A DNA stretch of 64,000 nucleotides, taken from assembly GCF_002833405.1 (NCBI RefSeq), contig NZ_CP025135.1, forward strand, positions 2,213,501 to 2,277,500, read 5' to 3'. Both the position numbers and the translations under genes were made by a program. Positions 55,117 to 64,000 of this stretch are shown here, one piece after another; position 1 is the first letter of the stretch, and every line of letters starts with the position of its first letter. The DNA comes from Planococcus sp. MB-3u-03. GTDB taxonomy: Bacteria > Bacillota > Bacilli > Bacillales_A > Planococcaceae. The notes beneath the pieces are model-generated. The model had not been told where the DNA came from and made no database searches. It was given only the letters and a program-made list of their open reading frames with translations.

Positions 55117-56707
55117 TTGCTGACGAAATCGAATGTACAGATTACAGGTGAAGCGGTTTCAGGCATGGAGGAGATCCTGACTCCTGAAGCGCTGGAGTTC
55201 ATTGAGAAGCTGCACACTCGTTTCGACAAGCGTCGGATCGAACTTCTGGAGAAACGCCAGGTGCGCCAACAAGAACTCGATAGCGGCAAGAAACTCGATT
55301 TCCTCCCTGAAACGAAAGAAATCCGGGAAGGGGACTGGCAGATTGCTTCCCTTCCGGAAGATATGAAAGACCGCAGAGTGGAAATCACCGGCCCGACCAA
55401 CCGCAAGATGCTCATCAACGCGCTGAACTCCGGCGCGAAGATGTTCATGGCGGACCTCGAAGACGCAACAGCACCAAGCTGGTACAACGTCATCGACGGA
55501 CAAGTCAATTTGCGTGATGCAGTTCGCCGGCAAATCGATTTTGAAATTCCTGAAACCGGCAAGAAATATACGCTTAATGAAAACCGCAGTCTTGATGGTG
55601 CGACCGCGCGGCTGGCATCTACCGGAGAAGAACCTACTCATTGATGGAAAGCCGACTTCCGGCAGCCTGGTCGATTTCGGGCTATATTTTTTCCATAATG
55701 CCAAAGAATTGATTGACCGCGGCACTGGCCCTTACTTCTATTTGCCGAAACTTGAGAGCCATCTGGAAGCGCGCCTTTGGAACGATGTATTCATCTTTGC
55801 ACAAGATGAGCTCAGCATTCCGCAAGGCACGATCCGGGCGACGGTGTTGATCGAGACGATCATGGCAGCATTCGAAATGGACGAAATCCTTTACGAATTG
55901 CGCGATCATTCAGCTGGCCTCAACTGTGGCCGCTGGGATTACATCTTTTCTGTCATCAAGCGCATGCGCAACAATCCGGATTATATCTTCCCGGATCGCT
56001 CCCAGGTGACCATGACGGTTCCATTCATGAAGGCATATACGTCGCTGTGCATCAAAACCTGCCACCGAAGAGGTGCTCCGGCAATGGGCGGCATGGCTGC
56101 CCAAATCCCGGTCAAAGGCGATGACGTTGCCAACACAGCCGCCTTCAACAAAGTTGCTGAAGACAAGCGCCGTGAAGTGACGGACGGCCATGACGGCACG
56201 TGGGTCGCCCACCCTGGCATGGTCCAGACGGCGATGGAGCAATTCGACAAATACATGCCGACACCGAACCAGATCGACAAACAGCGCGACGATGTCCACG
56301 TGACCGCAGAACAGCTGGTCGAAGTACCGGAAGGCTCGATCACCGAAGAAGGCCTGCGTTCCAATATCTCAGTCGGCATCCAATATATCGCCTCTTGGCT
56401 TTCCGGAAACGGCGCTGCACCGATCAATAATTTGATGGAAGATGCAGCGACAGCGGAAATTTCCCGCTCCCAAGTGTGGCAATGGATCCGCCATCCGAAG
56501 GGCGTCCTAGAAGATGGACGTAAAGTCGACGTCAGCTTGTTCCACGAAGTCATCGAAGAAGAAGATGCTTTGATCAAACAAGCGGTCGGCGAAGAGCGCT
56601 ATAATGCCGGACACTACGCGGAAGCCCGCGAGTTGTTTACAAGTCTCACATTGCAAAGTGATTTTGCTGAATTCTTGACGCTGCCAGGGTACGAAAAACT
56701 AAACTAA
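55117..56707 (+). CDS. aceB: Malate synthase A, one frameshift
   Basis: Condenses glyoxylate with acetyl-CoA to malate. Read from TTG at 55117 (GGGTGA upstream, next to the aceA stop), the first frame gives [20 protein letters not shown] and [10 protein letters not shown]. The second gives [50 protein letters not shown] and a C-terminal [16 protein letters not shown]. One base missing near 55584 (CC for CCC) joins them, giving about 530 residues, the size of the AceB form. The frames overlap, so neither half alone is functional as read. Confidence 0.92.
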
Positions 56708-56725
56708 AAACTGGAGGAGATCACT

Positions 56726-56854
56726 ATGAAAAACATGCAAACTTATGAGACGCGTACACGAAAAGAATGCCGGGAATGCGGTTGTGAAATCAAAGAACGC
56801 CGCGAATCGATCATCTACGAATGCGAACGCTGCATCGCTAATAAAGACGAATAG
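56726..56854 (+). CDS. 42-residue zinc-ribbon microprotein (YhfH-like)
   Basis: Starts at an ATG behind CTGGAGGAG, directly after aceB. It contains CRECGCEI and YECERCIAN, two CxxC pairs 16-17 residues apart with a basic stretch before them, as in YhfH-like proteins of Bacilli. It should bind one zinc ion. The function is unknown. It shares the aceA-aceB transcript up to the terminator at 56861, suggesting co-expression with the glyoxylate shunt. Confidence 0.7.
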   Translation: MKNMQTYETRTRKECRECGCEIKERRESIIYECERCIANKDE

Positions 56855-56860
56855 ACATTA

Positions 56861-56892
56861 AAAAGGGAGATCCGAAATCGGATCTCCCTTTT
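56861..56892 (+). terminator. Terminator of the aceA-aceB-microprotein operon
   Basis: AAAAGGGAGATCCGA/TCGGATCTCCCTTTT hairpin followed by T. Nearly the same hairpin recurs at 57130. Confidence 0.88.
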
Positions 56893-57129
56893 TAGGCTGT
56901 CGAGAAACACTGAAGAACCGTGTTTTACGAAGCTTACCACTCGCTTTCCTCGGGGCGGGAATCGAGCCTCCTCGTCACTTCGTTCCTGCGGGGTCTCTCA
57001 AACCCGCTATTCCCGCAGGAGTCGAGCGGACGCTTCTACAAACACTTAGATAACTCATTCATTTCTTAATACAGCAAATGTATCCATTTCTTATGAATTG
57101 AAATGTTTTCAAACTTATTCAGTACTCTG
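56893..57129. repeat. Dispersed intergenic repeat element
   Basis: Non-coding, GC-rich core (about 56935-57040) with CCTGCGGG and CCCGCAGG inverted copies and GGGTCTCTCAAACCCGC between. Such CTGCGGGA-type sequences occur in multiple copies between genes in Bacillaceae and Planococcaceae. It is framed by two near-identical terminator hairpins. Confidence 0.6.
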
Positions 57130-57161
57130 AAAAGGGAGATCCATAATCGGATCTCCCTTTT
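57130..57161. terminator. Second copy of the GGGAGATCC terminator
   Basis: AAAAGGGAGATCC/GGATCTCCCTTTT; differs from the copy at 56861 only in the loop. It probably ends the leftward gene at 57169. Confidence 0.82.
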
Positions 57162-57168
57162 CTATCGA

Positions 57169-57462
57169 TCATTCCTGGTTCGATGCTTCAATGCGATAGC
57201 TTTCATCGGCTTCGATGGCGTTGAAGATATTGATATAGCGCATGCCTTGTGCGGCAGGTTCTTCCGGTGCTTCGTCTTCATCGAGGACTTCCTTCAGCGG
57301 CTGCTTGACCGGTTCTTCAACAGTCGCATCGTAATCTTCCATCAAACTTTGGAGTTCTCCGTATGAATCGATGCCTCTCGATTTTTTTACTTGTTCAAAC
57401 AGGCGGTCCGATTCGTCTTGCGTCAATTCTACGTAACCGACCGTAATTCGTTGTTTTGCCAT
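57169..57462 (-). CDS. Unrecognised 97-residue acidic protein
   Basis: GGAGGGGTAGAC precedes the ATG at 57462 (MAKQRITVGYVELTQDESDR). The protein is hydrophilic and rich in Glu and Asp, helical in appearance, with an acidic Pro-containing middle and a conserved-looking end MRYINIFNAIEADESYRIEA. No domain is recognised. It is divergent from the HAD phosphatase gene. The frame runs 53 codons further upstream but overlaps the divergent gene's start, so it is not real there. Confidence 0.55.
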   Translation of the reverse strand: MAKQRITVGYVELTQDESDRLFEQVKKSRGIDSYGELQSLMEDYDATVEEPVKQPLKEVLDEDEAPEEPAAQGMRYINIFNAIEADESYRIEASNQE

Positions 57463-57589
57463 GTCTACCCCTCCAGCTTCATTGTTTCTTTTCCATACCC
57501 TTGTGAAGAAAACGGCTAAACATGCTTGGTGAAAACTGGAGATTTCCGCTATGATGGAAACAGCAGGAAAATGAGAGTGGAGGGATTCT

Positions 57590-58249
57590 ATGCGCGTCGC
57601 CATATTCGATTTTGATGGCACTTTGTATGCAAAAGAAACATTTCAATTGATGATGAACCATCTAAAGAACCACCCAATCCATAGCCGCAGATACCGCAAA
57701 TTTTACCGTGCCATCATGCCTCCCTATATCGGCCATAAACTGAAGATTTATCCGGAAGCGAAAATGCGTGCACGTTCCGTCCAGGCTTATCTCGCAGCAC
57801 TCGAAACCTTTTCAAAACAAGAGCTCGAAGAATATTTCGGTGAAATCGCAGATCTTATGCATGATGATTTCAACCAGGAAGTCGTCGAACGCCTAAAACA
57901 ACACGTCTCCAACGAAGACTATTGCATGCTCGTATCCGGCGCATTCACGCCACTCTTGCATGCCGTAACGAAAGAACTGCCGATCGAGAAAATCATTGGC
58001 ACGGAAGTCCCCTACGAAGCGGATATTCTCGCCCATCGAACACCTGTCATCCATATCCAAGGGCCACTCAAAACCGAAAAGATCCTAGAAGCACTCGGCA
58101 ATAAAACGATCGATTGGAAAAACAGCTATGCCTATGGCGACAGTCTGTCAGATGTGCCTGTGCTGGAGCTTGTCGGCAATCCGGTCGCTGTTCGTCCCGA
58201 AGCCCGCCTCCGTACACTCGCCTCTGAACGCAACTGGGAAATTATTTGA
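57590..58249 (+). CDS. HAD-IB family phosphatase (phosphoserine phosphatase-like)
   Basis: 219 residues. HAD motif I FDFDGTLYAKETF, motif II VSGAFTPLL, motif III Lys near KTEKIL and motif IV YGDSLSDVPVLELVG are all present with a helical cap between I and II, as in subfamily IB. It should hydrolyse a small phosphoester, perhaps phosphoserine. GTGGAGGG precedes the ATG. A single gene with its own terminator. The substrate cannot be deduced. Confidence 0.8.
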   Translation: MRVAIFDFDGTLYAKETFQLMMNHLKNHPIHSRRYRKFYRAIMPPYIGHKLKIYPEAKMRARSVQAYLAALETFSKQELEEYFGEIADLMHDDFNQEVVERLKQHVSNEDYCMLVSGAFTPLLHAVTKELPIEKIIGTEVPYEADILAHRTPVIHIQGPLKTEKILEALGNKTIDWKNSYAYGDSLSDVPVLELVGNPVAVRPEARLRTLASERNWEII

Positions 58250-58277
58250 AAAAGAACCGCGGTTGCGGTTCTTTTTT
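58249..58277. terminator. Bidirectional terminator after the HAD gene
   Basis: AAAAAGAACCGC-GGTT-GCGGTTCTTTTT followed by Ts. Confidence 0.85.
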
Positions 58278-58278
58278 T

Positions 58279-59382
58279 TTATGAAGAGCTGCGCCATTCC
58301 ATTAAACGGATGGCGATCGCCATGCAGATACTGCCGAAACCAAGCAATAGCAAGAGCGGCAACGCGACCGCCTGCACACCGTTTCCGTAGACGGCGACAC
58401 TCGTTAAGGCCTGCAAGCCATACGTGATGGGCAATGCTTTCGATACTGCAAGCAGGATTTCATTGGTCACCAGCTCAATCGGCCAGAACGCACCGCCCAC
58501 CATCGCCATCCCCGTCGCGACAATCGGAATGACGGCCCCGAGCTGTTGCGGTTTGGTGATAAGTGAAATGATCAAAAGCCCAAGTGCGACGATGGAAAAT
58601 GTGTAGCACGCCGCAATGACGATCAATAGCCAGAACCGATCTCCCAGCTCAAAACCGAACGCAAAGCGGAACAATAGGAAAATGAGCGTAATCTGGGAAA
58701 ACCCAATCAAAAAACTATAGCCAAGATGCCCAAGATACATTTGCCATTTCCGGACCGGTGAAATGATCATACGGCTCCACGTCCCCGTCCTTTTTTCATC
58801 CACAATGCGCACCAGGCTGAACATGATCGTATAGATGACAAAAAATAAGGTCATGCCAAACAATAGCTGGAGCTGCCCGTTGTATTGAAAACTGTCTTCC
58901 TCACCTTGCAGCGATTCGACCGCGAGTCTCAGCGCCGGCTCCGACAAAGATGATTCCATCTGCCCCCTGATTCCTGGCGTTGTTTGCTCCGCTTTTTGCA
59001 GACGCAATTCCTCTGAATACATGCGACGCAGAAACGAATCCAGCGCAAATCGCGACGGGTCTTCCCTGCCGACAAGCAAACGGTAATCGGTCTCAAGTAA
59101 GCTGACCGCTTGCGAGACGTCGCCTTCCGCTACATACGAGCGGGCTTCGGATTCGGGCATTAATTCAAACTGGAATTCATCTTCTCCGTTCAAGCGCTCG
59201 AGCCAAGTTTGCGCTTGCAGCTCATTCATCGATTCATCTGCATAGACAGGTATCATTTGCGGCCCGCTTTGCCCTCCCGCCGCTGTGACGGAGACGAAAA
59301 TAACGGTCAACCCGAACATCGCCAAAACGAGCAGGGGTTTTCGGTAAAAACGGCGCCATTGCAACAAGAACACAGCTTTCAT
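58279..59382 (-). CDS. ABC-2 type exporter permease, second subunit
   Basis: 367 residues. One N-terminal helix (about 18-38), a large extracellular domain (about 40-170) and five C-terminal helices form the ABC-2/YhgE-like layout. It overlaps the end of the other permease gene by four bases, and both follow the ATPase gene, so the three form one exporter operon. AAAGGGGGGAG precedes the ATG. The substrate is not evident; related systems export antibiotics, sodium or lipids. Confidence 0.8.
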   Translation of the reverse strand: MKAVFLLQWRRFYRKPLLVLAMFGLTVIFVSVTAAGGQSGPQMIPVYADESMNELQAQTWLERLNGEDEFQFELMPESEARSYVAEGDVSQAVSLLETDYRLLVGREDPSRFALDSFLRRMYSEELRLQKAEQTTPGIRGQMESSLSEPALRLAVESLQGEEDSFQYNGQLQLLFGMTLFFVIYTIMFSLVRIVDEKRTGTWSRMIISPVRKWQMYLGHLGYSFLIGFSQITLIFLLFRFAFGFELGDRFWLLIVIAACYTFSIVALGLLIISLITKPQQLGAVIPIVATGMAMVGGAFWPIELVTNEILLAVSKALPITYGLQALTSVAVYGNGVQAVALPLLLLLGFGSICMAIAIRLMEWRSSS

Positions 59383-60638
59383 GCCGCTCCCCCCTTTCTA
59401 GGAAATAAGGCGAGTGCCAACAGCAAAAACACCACTGCCACGACCGCAATCCTCATGAGCGGCCCCGCCAACTGGCCAAGCTCAGGTTCCAACAGCCAGG
59501 AAAAATAGGCGGACAGCGCCGCTCCATTCGGGGTCCAATTGCCGATCGTCCGTAGCATTTCCGGCATACCGTCAAGCGGCATAAAACTGCCGCCGACAAA
59601 CGCCATCAGGGAAATAAAGCCGCCGGAGAAAATCGCAGGGACGGCATCGCTTTCAAGTCTCAACGTTAAAGCGACCATCAAAGCAGCCAGGCAGCCGACC
59701 GATAATGCCAGTACGATGGAAATGATGGCGATCCCCGACCAAAAAGCCCAGGAATCGGCTGCAAACGTCTGGAACAATAGCGCCGATAAACCGAACAACA
59801 AAGTAAGCTGCACGAAAACAATCGCCGCTGCAGCGATGGCTTTGCTGCTTAAATACAGCAGCGGTGAGCGGTTCGACAAGCGGATGCGGTCAAAGACCAT
59901 CTGCTTTTGTTCTAGGTTTGCCTGTCCGGCAATGGTCGACCCGACGAACAGCACGAACATGACAGCCATGCCGATCGTATAATATTGGAACGAAGTAATC
60001 GGCTCACGTGCAGTGATCGTTTCGATGCCGCCGGATACTTCCGCTGCCGACTCCTGTCCCGACAGCCTGGAAATTGACGCTTAAAAATTCACAGTGCGCA
60101 CAAATTCGTCGAGGATGGACTCGAGGACATCCGTTTGCGGTGAAGATAAATCCGCTACCAGCAATTCCAGTTCGCCGCCCTTGTTTGAGCCGAACAGCAT
60201 ATTTCTCAAGGAATTTTGCGTAAAGCCTTGTGGCAAGGTGATGACGGCATCTACCGTTTCTTCATCCAGGCTTTCTTGAGCCTGCGTCTGGCCCATCCGT
60301 TCGACCGTTATCAACTCACTCAAATTCTCATCTTCCAGCAGCGAGATGAGCATTGTTTGCGGACTGGCCGATTCAGCCGCCTGCTTCAGCGCCTGTGCTT
60401 GTTCTGGCGGCAGCCCCATTTCTTCAATTTCACCTTGAAACGACTCCACTGCCTGTGCTTCGTCCTCTTCCGAAACGAGCGCAATATCCATTTCCAAAGC
60501 TTCTAGGTCCCCTGAAAAAATGCCGCGCAGAGAAAAGCCGAGAATCGCAATGAGCAAAAAAGGCATGGCTAAAAGCACCAATAGTTCGGAGCGGTCACGG
60601 AGCAATAACATGATGTCTTTTATTAGAAAAGCGCCCAT
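59379..60638 (-). CDS. ABC-2 type exporter permease, first subunit, in-frame TAA
   Basis: About 419 residues if read through. The N-terminal part (60081-60638) has a membrane anchor (about 16-38) and an extracellular domain. After TAA 60081-60083 the same frame continues ASISRLSGQESAAEVSGG into five membrane helices and ends at 59379. CAA to TAA would explain the stop. Together the two parts form the same layout as the neighbouring subunit. AGGAGGGGAGC precedes the ATG. Whether this is an error or a real nonsense mutation cannot be decided here. Confidence 0.75.
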
Positions 60639-60651
60639 AATGCTCCCCTCC

Positions 60652-61582
60652 TCAATCCCTTAATTTGCGTCCGGTTAGCCGCAGGAATACGTCTTCAAGC
60701 GTCGGCGTCTGTACATTGACGTTGACCACTTGGGCGCCGTAGCGTTCTGCTTCATGAAACAAAGCCCCAAGCAATCTCGTGCCTTTCGGGATGATCAGCT
60801 TCAAGCTATGCTCCTCGGCTGTCGCGTGCTGGACTCCTTCTATTTCACTGAGTTTTGTAAAGAGTTCCGGATAATGTTGGTCAAATTCGATCAGTACTGT
60901 TTCCTGATCTGACAAAATCGCTTTGAGCTCTTCTTTCGTTCCTTCCGCGATGACTTTACCGTGGTCCATGATGTAGACGCGGTCACAGAGCTTTTCCACT
61001 TCTTCCATGTAATGGCTCGTATAGAGGACCGTCATTCCTTCGTCCTGGTTGAGCTTGCGGATCGTCTCTAACAGGTGGTTGCGCGATTGCGGGTCGATGC
61101 CGACTGTCGGTTCGTCCATGATCAGCACTTCCGGTTCATGCATCATCGCTGCTGCCAGATTGACCCTCCGCTGCATGCCTCCTGAATAATTTTTGACCAG
61201 CTCTTTTTTCCGGTCTGCCAAACCGACGAGTTCCAGCACATAATCGATGCGCTGTTCGAGCTTGTTTCCCGATAAGCCATACAGCCGGCCGAAGAATTTC
61301 AAGTTCTCATAAGCGCTCAACTCTTCGTACAAGGCGATTTTTTGCGGCACGACGCCGAGCACACGGCGCATTTCGGCAGGCTTTTTCAACACGCTCTTGC
61401 CATTGAGCCTGACATCGCCCGAGCTCGGTTTCATTAAAGTGGAGATCATGGCGATCGCAGTAGATTTCCCGGCCCCGTTCGGCCCCAATAGCCCGACCGA
61501 TTCCCCTTGCCTGAGCACCAAACTCACTTCATTGACCGCAATGGTATCTTTGAATTTTTGTCAGCTGCTGCGTTTCAAGCAT
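60652..61582 (-). CDS. ABC exporter ATP-binding subunit, N-terminal frameshift
   Basis: About 310 residues. Walker A LLGPNGAGKST, signature YSGGMQRRVNLA, Walker B VLIMDEPTVGIDP, switch TSHYMEEVEKLC and a C-terminal regulatory extension are visible (DrrA/NatA type). The conserved frame opens only at 61527. The start ATG at 61582, with GGAGGTGCC upstream, is in a different phase and joins through the T-run 61555-61559 (one extra or two missing bases). It heads the operon with the two permeases. Confidence 0.85.
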
Positions 61583-61710
61583 AAGGCACCTCCATTCCTA
61601 AAACTCTTGTTAAATCTATCCTACTTCAATTCACAAAATGCCATTATATTCTATAAGAATATTCACTCTTTTCCGTGAAGTTCTCTCCCATCTATTTCTG
61701 CTCATTAATA

Positions 61711-61740
61711 AAAAGACAGAGCTCCACGGCTCTGTCTTTT
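61711..61740 (-). terminator. Terminator of pcp
   Basis: AAAAGACAGAGC/GCTCTGTCTTTT, 12-bp stem, T-rich tail. Confidence 0.85.
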
Positions 61741-61748
61741 AAGTTTCA

Positions 61749-62358
61749 TTATCTTTCTTCAGCCATTGTTTCCAAGCAAATTCGCACACCTCGCAACAAA
61801 TCTTCATGCGACCAGCTTGGCAGCTTTCCGTGCTCAATCGCCAGCTGATGGTCTGCCGGAATGTGGATAAAGCCCGACAGCATTTCCGGCTTGTTCGTGG
61901 CTGCGAAATGAAGCCCTTCATACATAATTATTGCATAGATATACACCGGCTGTATTGGAGATCTCCGCCGGCAGCCCTGCCTGAAGCAATGCTTGTGTCA
62001 TACTGCGCACCGGCAAAGTCGATAAATAAGCAGCGGGCCCCTGTGCGGAAATCGGTTCATCGACCGGCTGGTAACCTTCATTATCCGCATCGCCGTCTTT
62101 GACATTAAGTGCGACACGCTCAGGCGTAATCTTGTAGCGGCCAGCTGCGAGCCCCAAAGAAACGACCGCATCAGGCTTCAACTCTTCGATCCATTTCAGT
62201 ATCAATTCGCCTGAATGGTTAAAATCGACCGGCAATATGCGGCTGACGATGCGGTATCCGCCCATCTGTTCGCCGTCCAATTTCTCCGCGATTCTCATCG
62301 TCGGGTTGACCGTGTATTCCAAGAAAGGTTCGAATCCTGTCAAAAGCAAAGTTTTCAT
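61749..62358 (-). CDS. pcp: Pyroglutamyl peptidase I, one frameshift
   Basis: Removes N-terminal pyroglutamate. MKTLLLTGFEPFLEYTVNPT begins at 62358 behind GGAGTG. The catalytic Glu region LGLAAGRYKITPERVALN and nucleophile Cys in SNTAGVYLCNN follow. The frame then breaks near 61924-61933 and resumes with MYEGLHFAATNKPEMLSGFI, which contains the catalytic His region HIPADHQL, to a stop at 61749-61751. The corrected length is about 203 residues, as in Bacillus Pcp. An indel of one extra or two missing bases is required. Confidence 0.85.
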
Positions 62359-62490
62359 CCTTACACACTCCAATTTTCTGAACTATTTGAATTAATAATT
62401 ATTCATAGATATGTATAAAACTCTTTTACTTGTTCTTCCATCGTGTTAAGATTCATTTTATCGAATAAACATACAACGGAGGGAATTATT

Positions 62491-63259
62491 ATGAAAATCA
62501 TACTTACTTGCAGGCGGCGTTTCTGCACTGCTGTTGACAGCTTGCGGCCAAGAAGACACAGGCACTGGAGCTGCCGAACAAAAAGAGGCATTGGAAATGG
62601 GCACATCGGCTGAGTTCGCGCCTTTTGAATCACGCAACCCACAAGGCGACATCGTCGGTTTTGATATCGACCTTGCTAATTATATCGCAGATGAACTCGG
62701 TGTTGAACTGAAAATCACCGATATGAAATTCGACGGTTTGATCGGCGCTTTGCAAAATGACCGCGTCGACCTGGTGTTGGCCGGCATGTCCGCGACGGAT
62801 GCCCGTAAGGAAAACGTCGACTTCTCCACGGAATACAACCATTCTGGTGAAATGTTCGTCTCCCAAAAAGACTCTGGCCTCGAGACACTTGAAGATCTGG
62901 AAGGATTGACGGTGGGTGTCCAACTTGGCACGATCCAAGAAGAAGGCGCGAAGAGCATCATCGAGGATGAAGCGATCGATTTCGAACTGAAGGCGCTCGA
63001 CGATTCCGGCGCATTGATCCAGGAGATTCTTTCCGGACGCATCGATGCTGCTTATATGGATAAGCAAGTCGCGCTCGGCTATATCGAAGCACAAGGGCTT
63101 GATGCATTCGACGACCCGACGACCGCTTCTCCTGGCATGGCGGTTGCCTTCCCGAAAGGCAGCGATTTGGTGGAAGAAGTGAATGCTGTCCTCGCTGAAA
63201 TGGAAGAGAGCGGCAAACTCGATGAACTGAAAGAAAAATGGCTCACAGACGAGCAGTAA
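62491..63259 (+). CDS. Amino-acid ABC transporter substrate-binding lipoprotein, start-proximal frameshift
   Basis: GGAGGGAATT precedes the ATG at 62491. Reading the A-run 62494-62497 as three or six As gives SYLLAGGVSALLLTACGQED, a lipoprotein signal with lipobox LTAC. The mature part (from about residue 20) is a type II periplasmic-binding-protein domain: MGTSAEFAPFES, NDRVDLVLAGMSATDARKEN and SGRIDAAYMDKQVALGYIEA. It probably binds a polar amino acid such as Gln, Arg or His. A permease and an ATPase gene follow directly. Confidence 0.88.
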
Positions 63260-63290
63260 AATTCGCCTTTAGAAAAGAGTTGGAACTGTT

Positions 63291-63950
63291 ATGAATCTAG
63301 ATTTTTCACAAATCGTCCCGTATATTCCCTTCATGCTCGAAGGGATTTGGGTGACTTTAAAATTCGTCTTTTTCGCGATCATTCTCGGATCCATTCTCGG
63401 AACCGTACTGGCGCTGTTTAAAATCGGTTCGGCAAAGCCGCTGAGATGGTTCGCAGATGCCTATACATCGATTTTTCGCGGAACGCCGCTTATCTTGCAG
63501 CTGATGATCATTTATTACTCGATTCCTCAATTGACCGGTTATGACATCTCGCCGTTTCTATCCGCGATTCTTGCATTCGGCTTGAACTCCTCCGCTTATA
63601 TTTCGGAAATCATCCGCGCCGGTATCCAAGCAGTCGACAAAGGCCAGCTCGAAGCGGCGCAAGCTCTTGGCGTTCCGTACGGCGCGATGATGAAAGACAT
63701 CATCTTGCCGCAGGCGCTGAAGAATATCCTGCCTGCCTTGATGAATGAATTCATAACCTTAACGAAAGAATCCGCCATTGTCTCGACGATCGGCTATCTG
63801 GACTTGATGCGCCGGGCACAAGTAGTCGGGGCAGACTTGTTCCGCAACTTTGAGCCGCTATTGTTTGTCGGCCTGATTTATTGGTGCCTGGTCATGGGCT
63901 TGACGGTAATCGGGCGCATGGTCGAAAGGAGATTGAAGCTTAGTGATTGA
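63291..63950 (+). CDS. Amino-acid ABC transporter permease (His/Glu/Gln/Arg family)
   Basis: 219 residues with five membrane helices. The EAA motif EAAQALGVPYGAMMKDIILPQ (cytoplasmic loop that docks the ATPase) is clear, as is the FRGTPLILQLMIIYYSIPQL segment of this permease family. It forms the channel, probably as a homodimer. It lies 31 bases after the binding-protein gene and overlaps the ATPase start by eight bases. Confidence 0.92.
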   Translation: MNLDFSQIVPYIPFMLEGIWVTLKFVFFAIILGSILGTVLALFKIGSAKPLRWFADAYTSIFRGTPLILQLMIIYYSIPQLTGYDISPFLSAILAFGLNSSAYISEIIRAGIQAVDKGQLEAAQALGVPYGAMMKDIILPQALKNILPALMNEFITLTKESAIVSTIGYLDLMRRAQVVGADLFRNFEPLLFVGLIYWCLVMGLTVIGRMVERRLKLSD

Positions 63951-64000
63951 TGTACAAGCCTTATCGAAAAAATTCGGAGATAACCTCGTATTGAGCGATA
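63943..64000 (+). CDS. Amino-acid ABC transporter ATPase, cut off by the window end
   Basis: GTG at 63943, overlapping the permease stop, opens IDVQALSKKFGDNLVLSD, the standard first 19 residues of PAAT-family ATPases before Walker A. AAAGGAG lies 11 bases upstream. Only the N terminus is inside the window. Confidence 0.8.
   Translation, partial: MIDVQALSKKFGDNLVLSD

Noticed and set aside
55514..56707. Second half of malate synthase as a separate gene
   Set aside because: Its first codons overlap the first half in another phase; one missing base near 55584 makes a single normal AceB.

Overview
The window looks like the chromosome of a low-to-medium GC Gram-positive in the Planococcaceae, most likely Planococcus or a close relative. 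The evidence is strong GGAGG-type ribosome sites, conserved Bacillus-type gene order (csbA, minJ, ftsX/ftsE, cccB, yitT-type, prfB, secA, hpf, comFC/comFA, degV, degU/degS, yigZ, LCP gene, tagO), and an isocitrate lyase/malate synthase pair. No rRNA, tRNA, CRISPR array, prophage or intact insertion sequence was seen.

Layout. 1-5.3 kb: azlD end, csbA, minJ, a sulfur-amino-acid PLP enzyme with a thioredoxin-like protein, and an EnvC/CwlO-type murein hydrolase. 5.3-14.5 kb: ftsX/ftsE, cytochrome c-551, a YitT protein, a CPA1 antiporter, prfB with its programmed frameshift, secA, hpf. 14.6-25 kb: an SDR enzyme, competence genes comFC/comFA, degV, a DnaQ-type exonuclease, the DegS/DegU two-component system, yigZ, an LCP ligase and tagO. 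The flagellar block found here in Bacillus subtilis is absent. 25-29 kb: stress proteins (CsbD, two YflT-domain proteins) with sigma-B-like promoters, and brnQ. 29.2-31 kb: an AT-rich two-gene cassette made of an HTH/TPR regulator and a secreted pro-peptide carrying six tandem copies of a 16-residue unit. This is the best candidate for an undescribed peptide-signalling system. 31-35 kb: C26 amidotransferase, ATL DNA-repair protein, an unknown gene, a GNAT/FemAB-like protein, a Wzz-type protein and a winged-helix regulator. 35-45.5 kb: two M20 amidohydrolases with a transporter, gabD, the hom-thrC-thrB operon and a divergent aspartokinase. 45.5-53.7 kb: cupin, RocB-like peptidase, patA, a THUMP-type methyltransferase, a LysM protein, an inactive M50-like membrane protein and a LytTR regulator. 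53.8-64 kb: aceA/aceB, a zinc-ribbon microprotein, a dispersed intergenic repeat, a HAD phosphatase, an ABC-2 exporter, pcp and a polar amino-acid ABC importer that runs off the end.

Genes working together. FtsEX and the adjacent hydrolase would couple division or elongation to wall cleavage. DegS/DegU, LCP and TagO link regulation with teichoic acid synthesis. Aspartokinase, Hom, ThrC and ThrB make threonine from aspartate. AceA/AceB, possibly under the divergent LytTR protein, form the glyoxylate shunt. AACTG-N8-CAGTT inverted repeats lie upstream of both aceA and brnQ and may be one operator.

Quality warning. About thirty single-base lesions interrupt otherwise conserved genes (minJ, ftsX, degU, degS, tagO, aceB, pcp and others). 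Most are homopolymer under-calls that restore the expected protein when one base is added. I read these as sequencing errors and give the gene extents as they would be once corrected.
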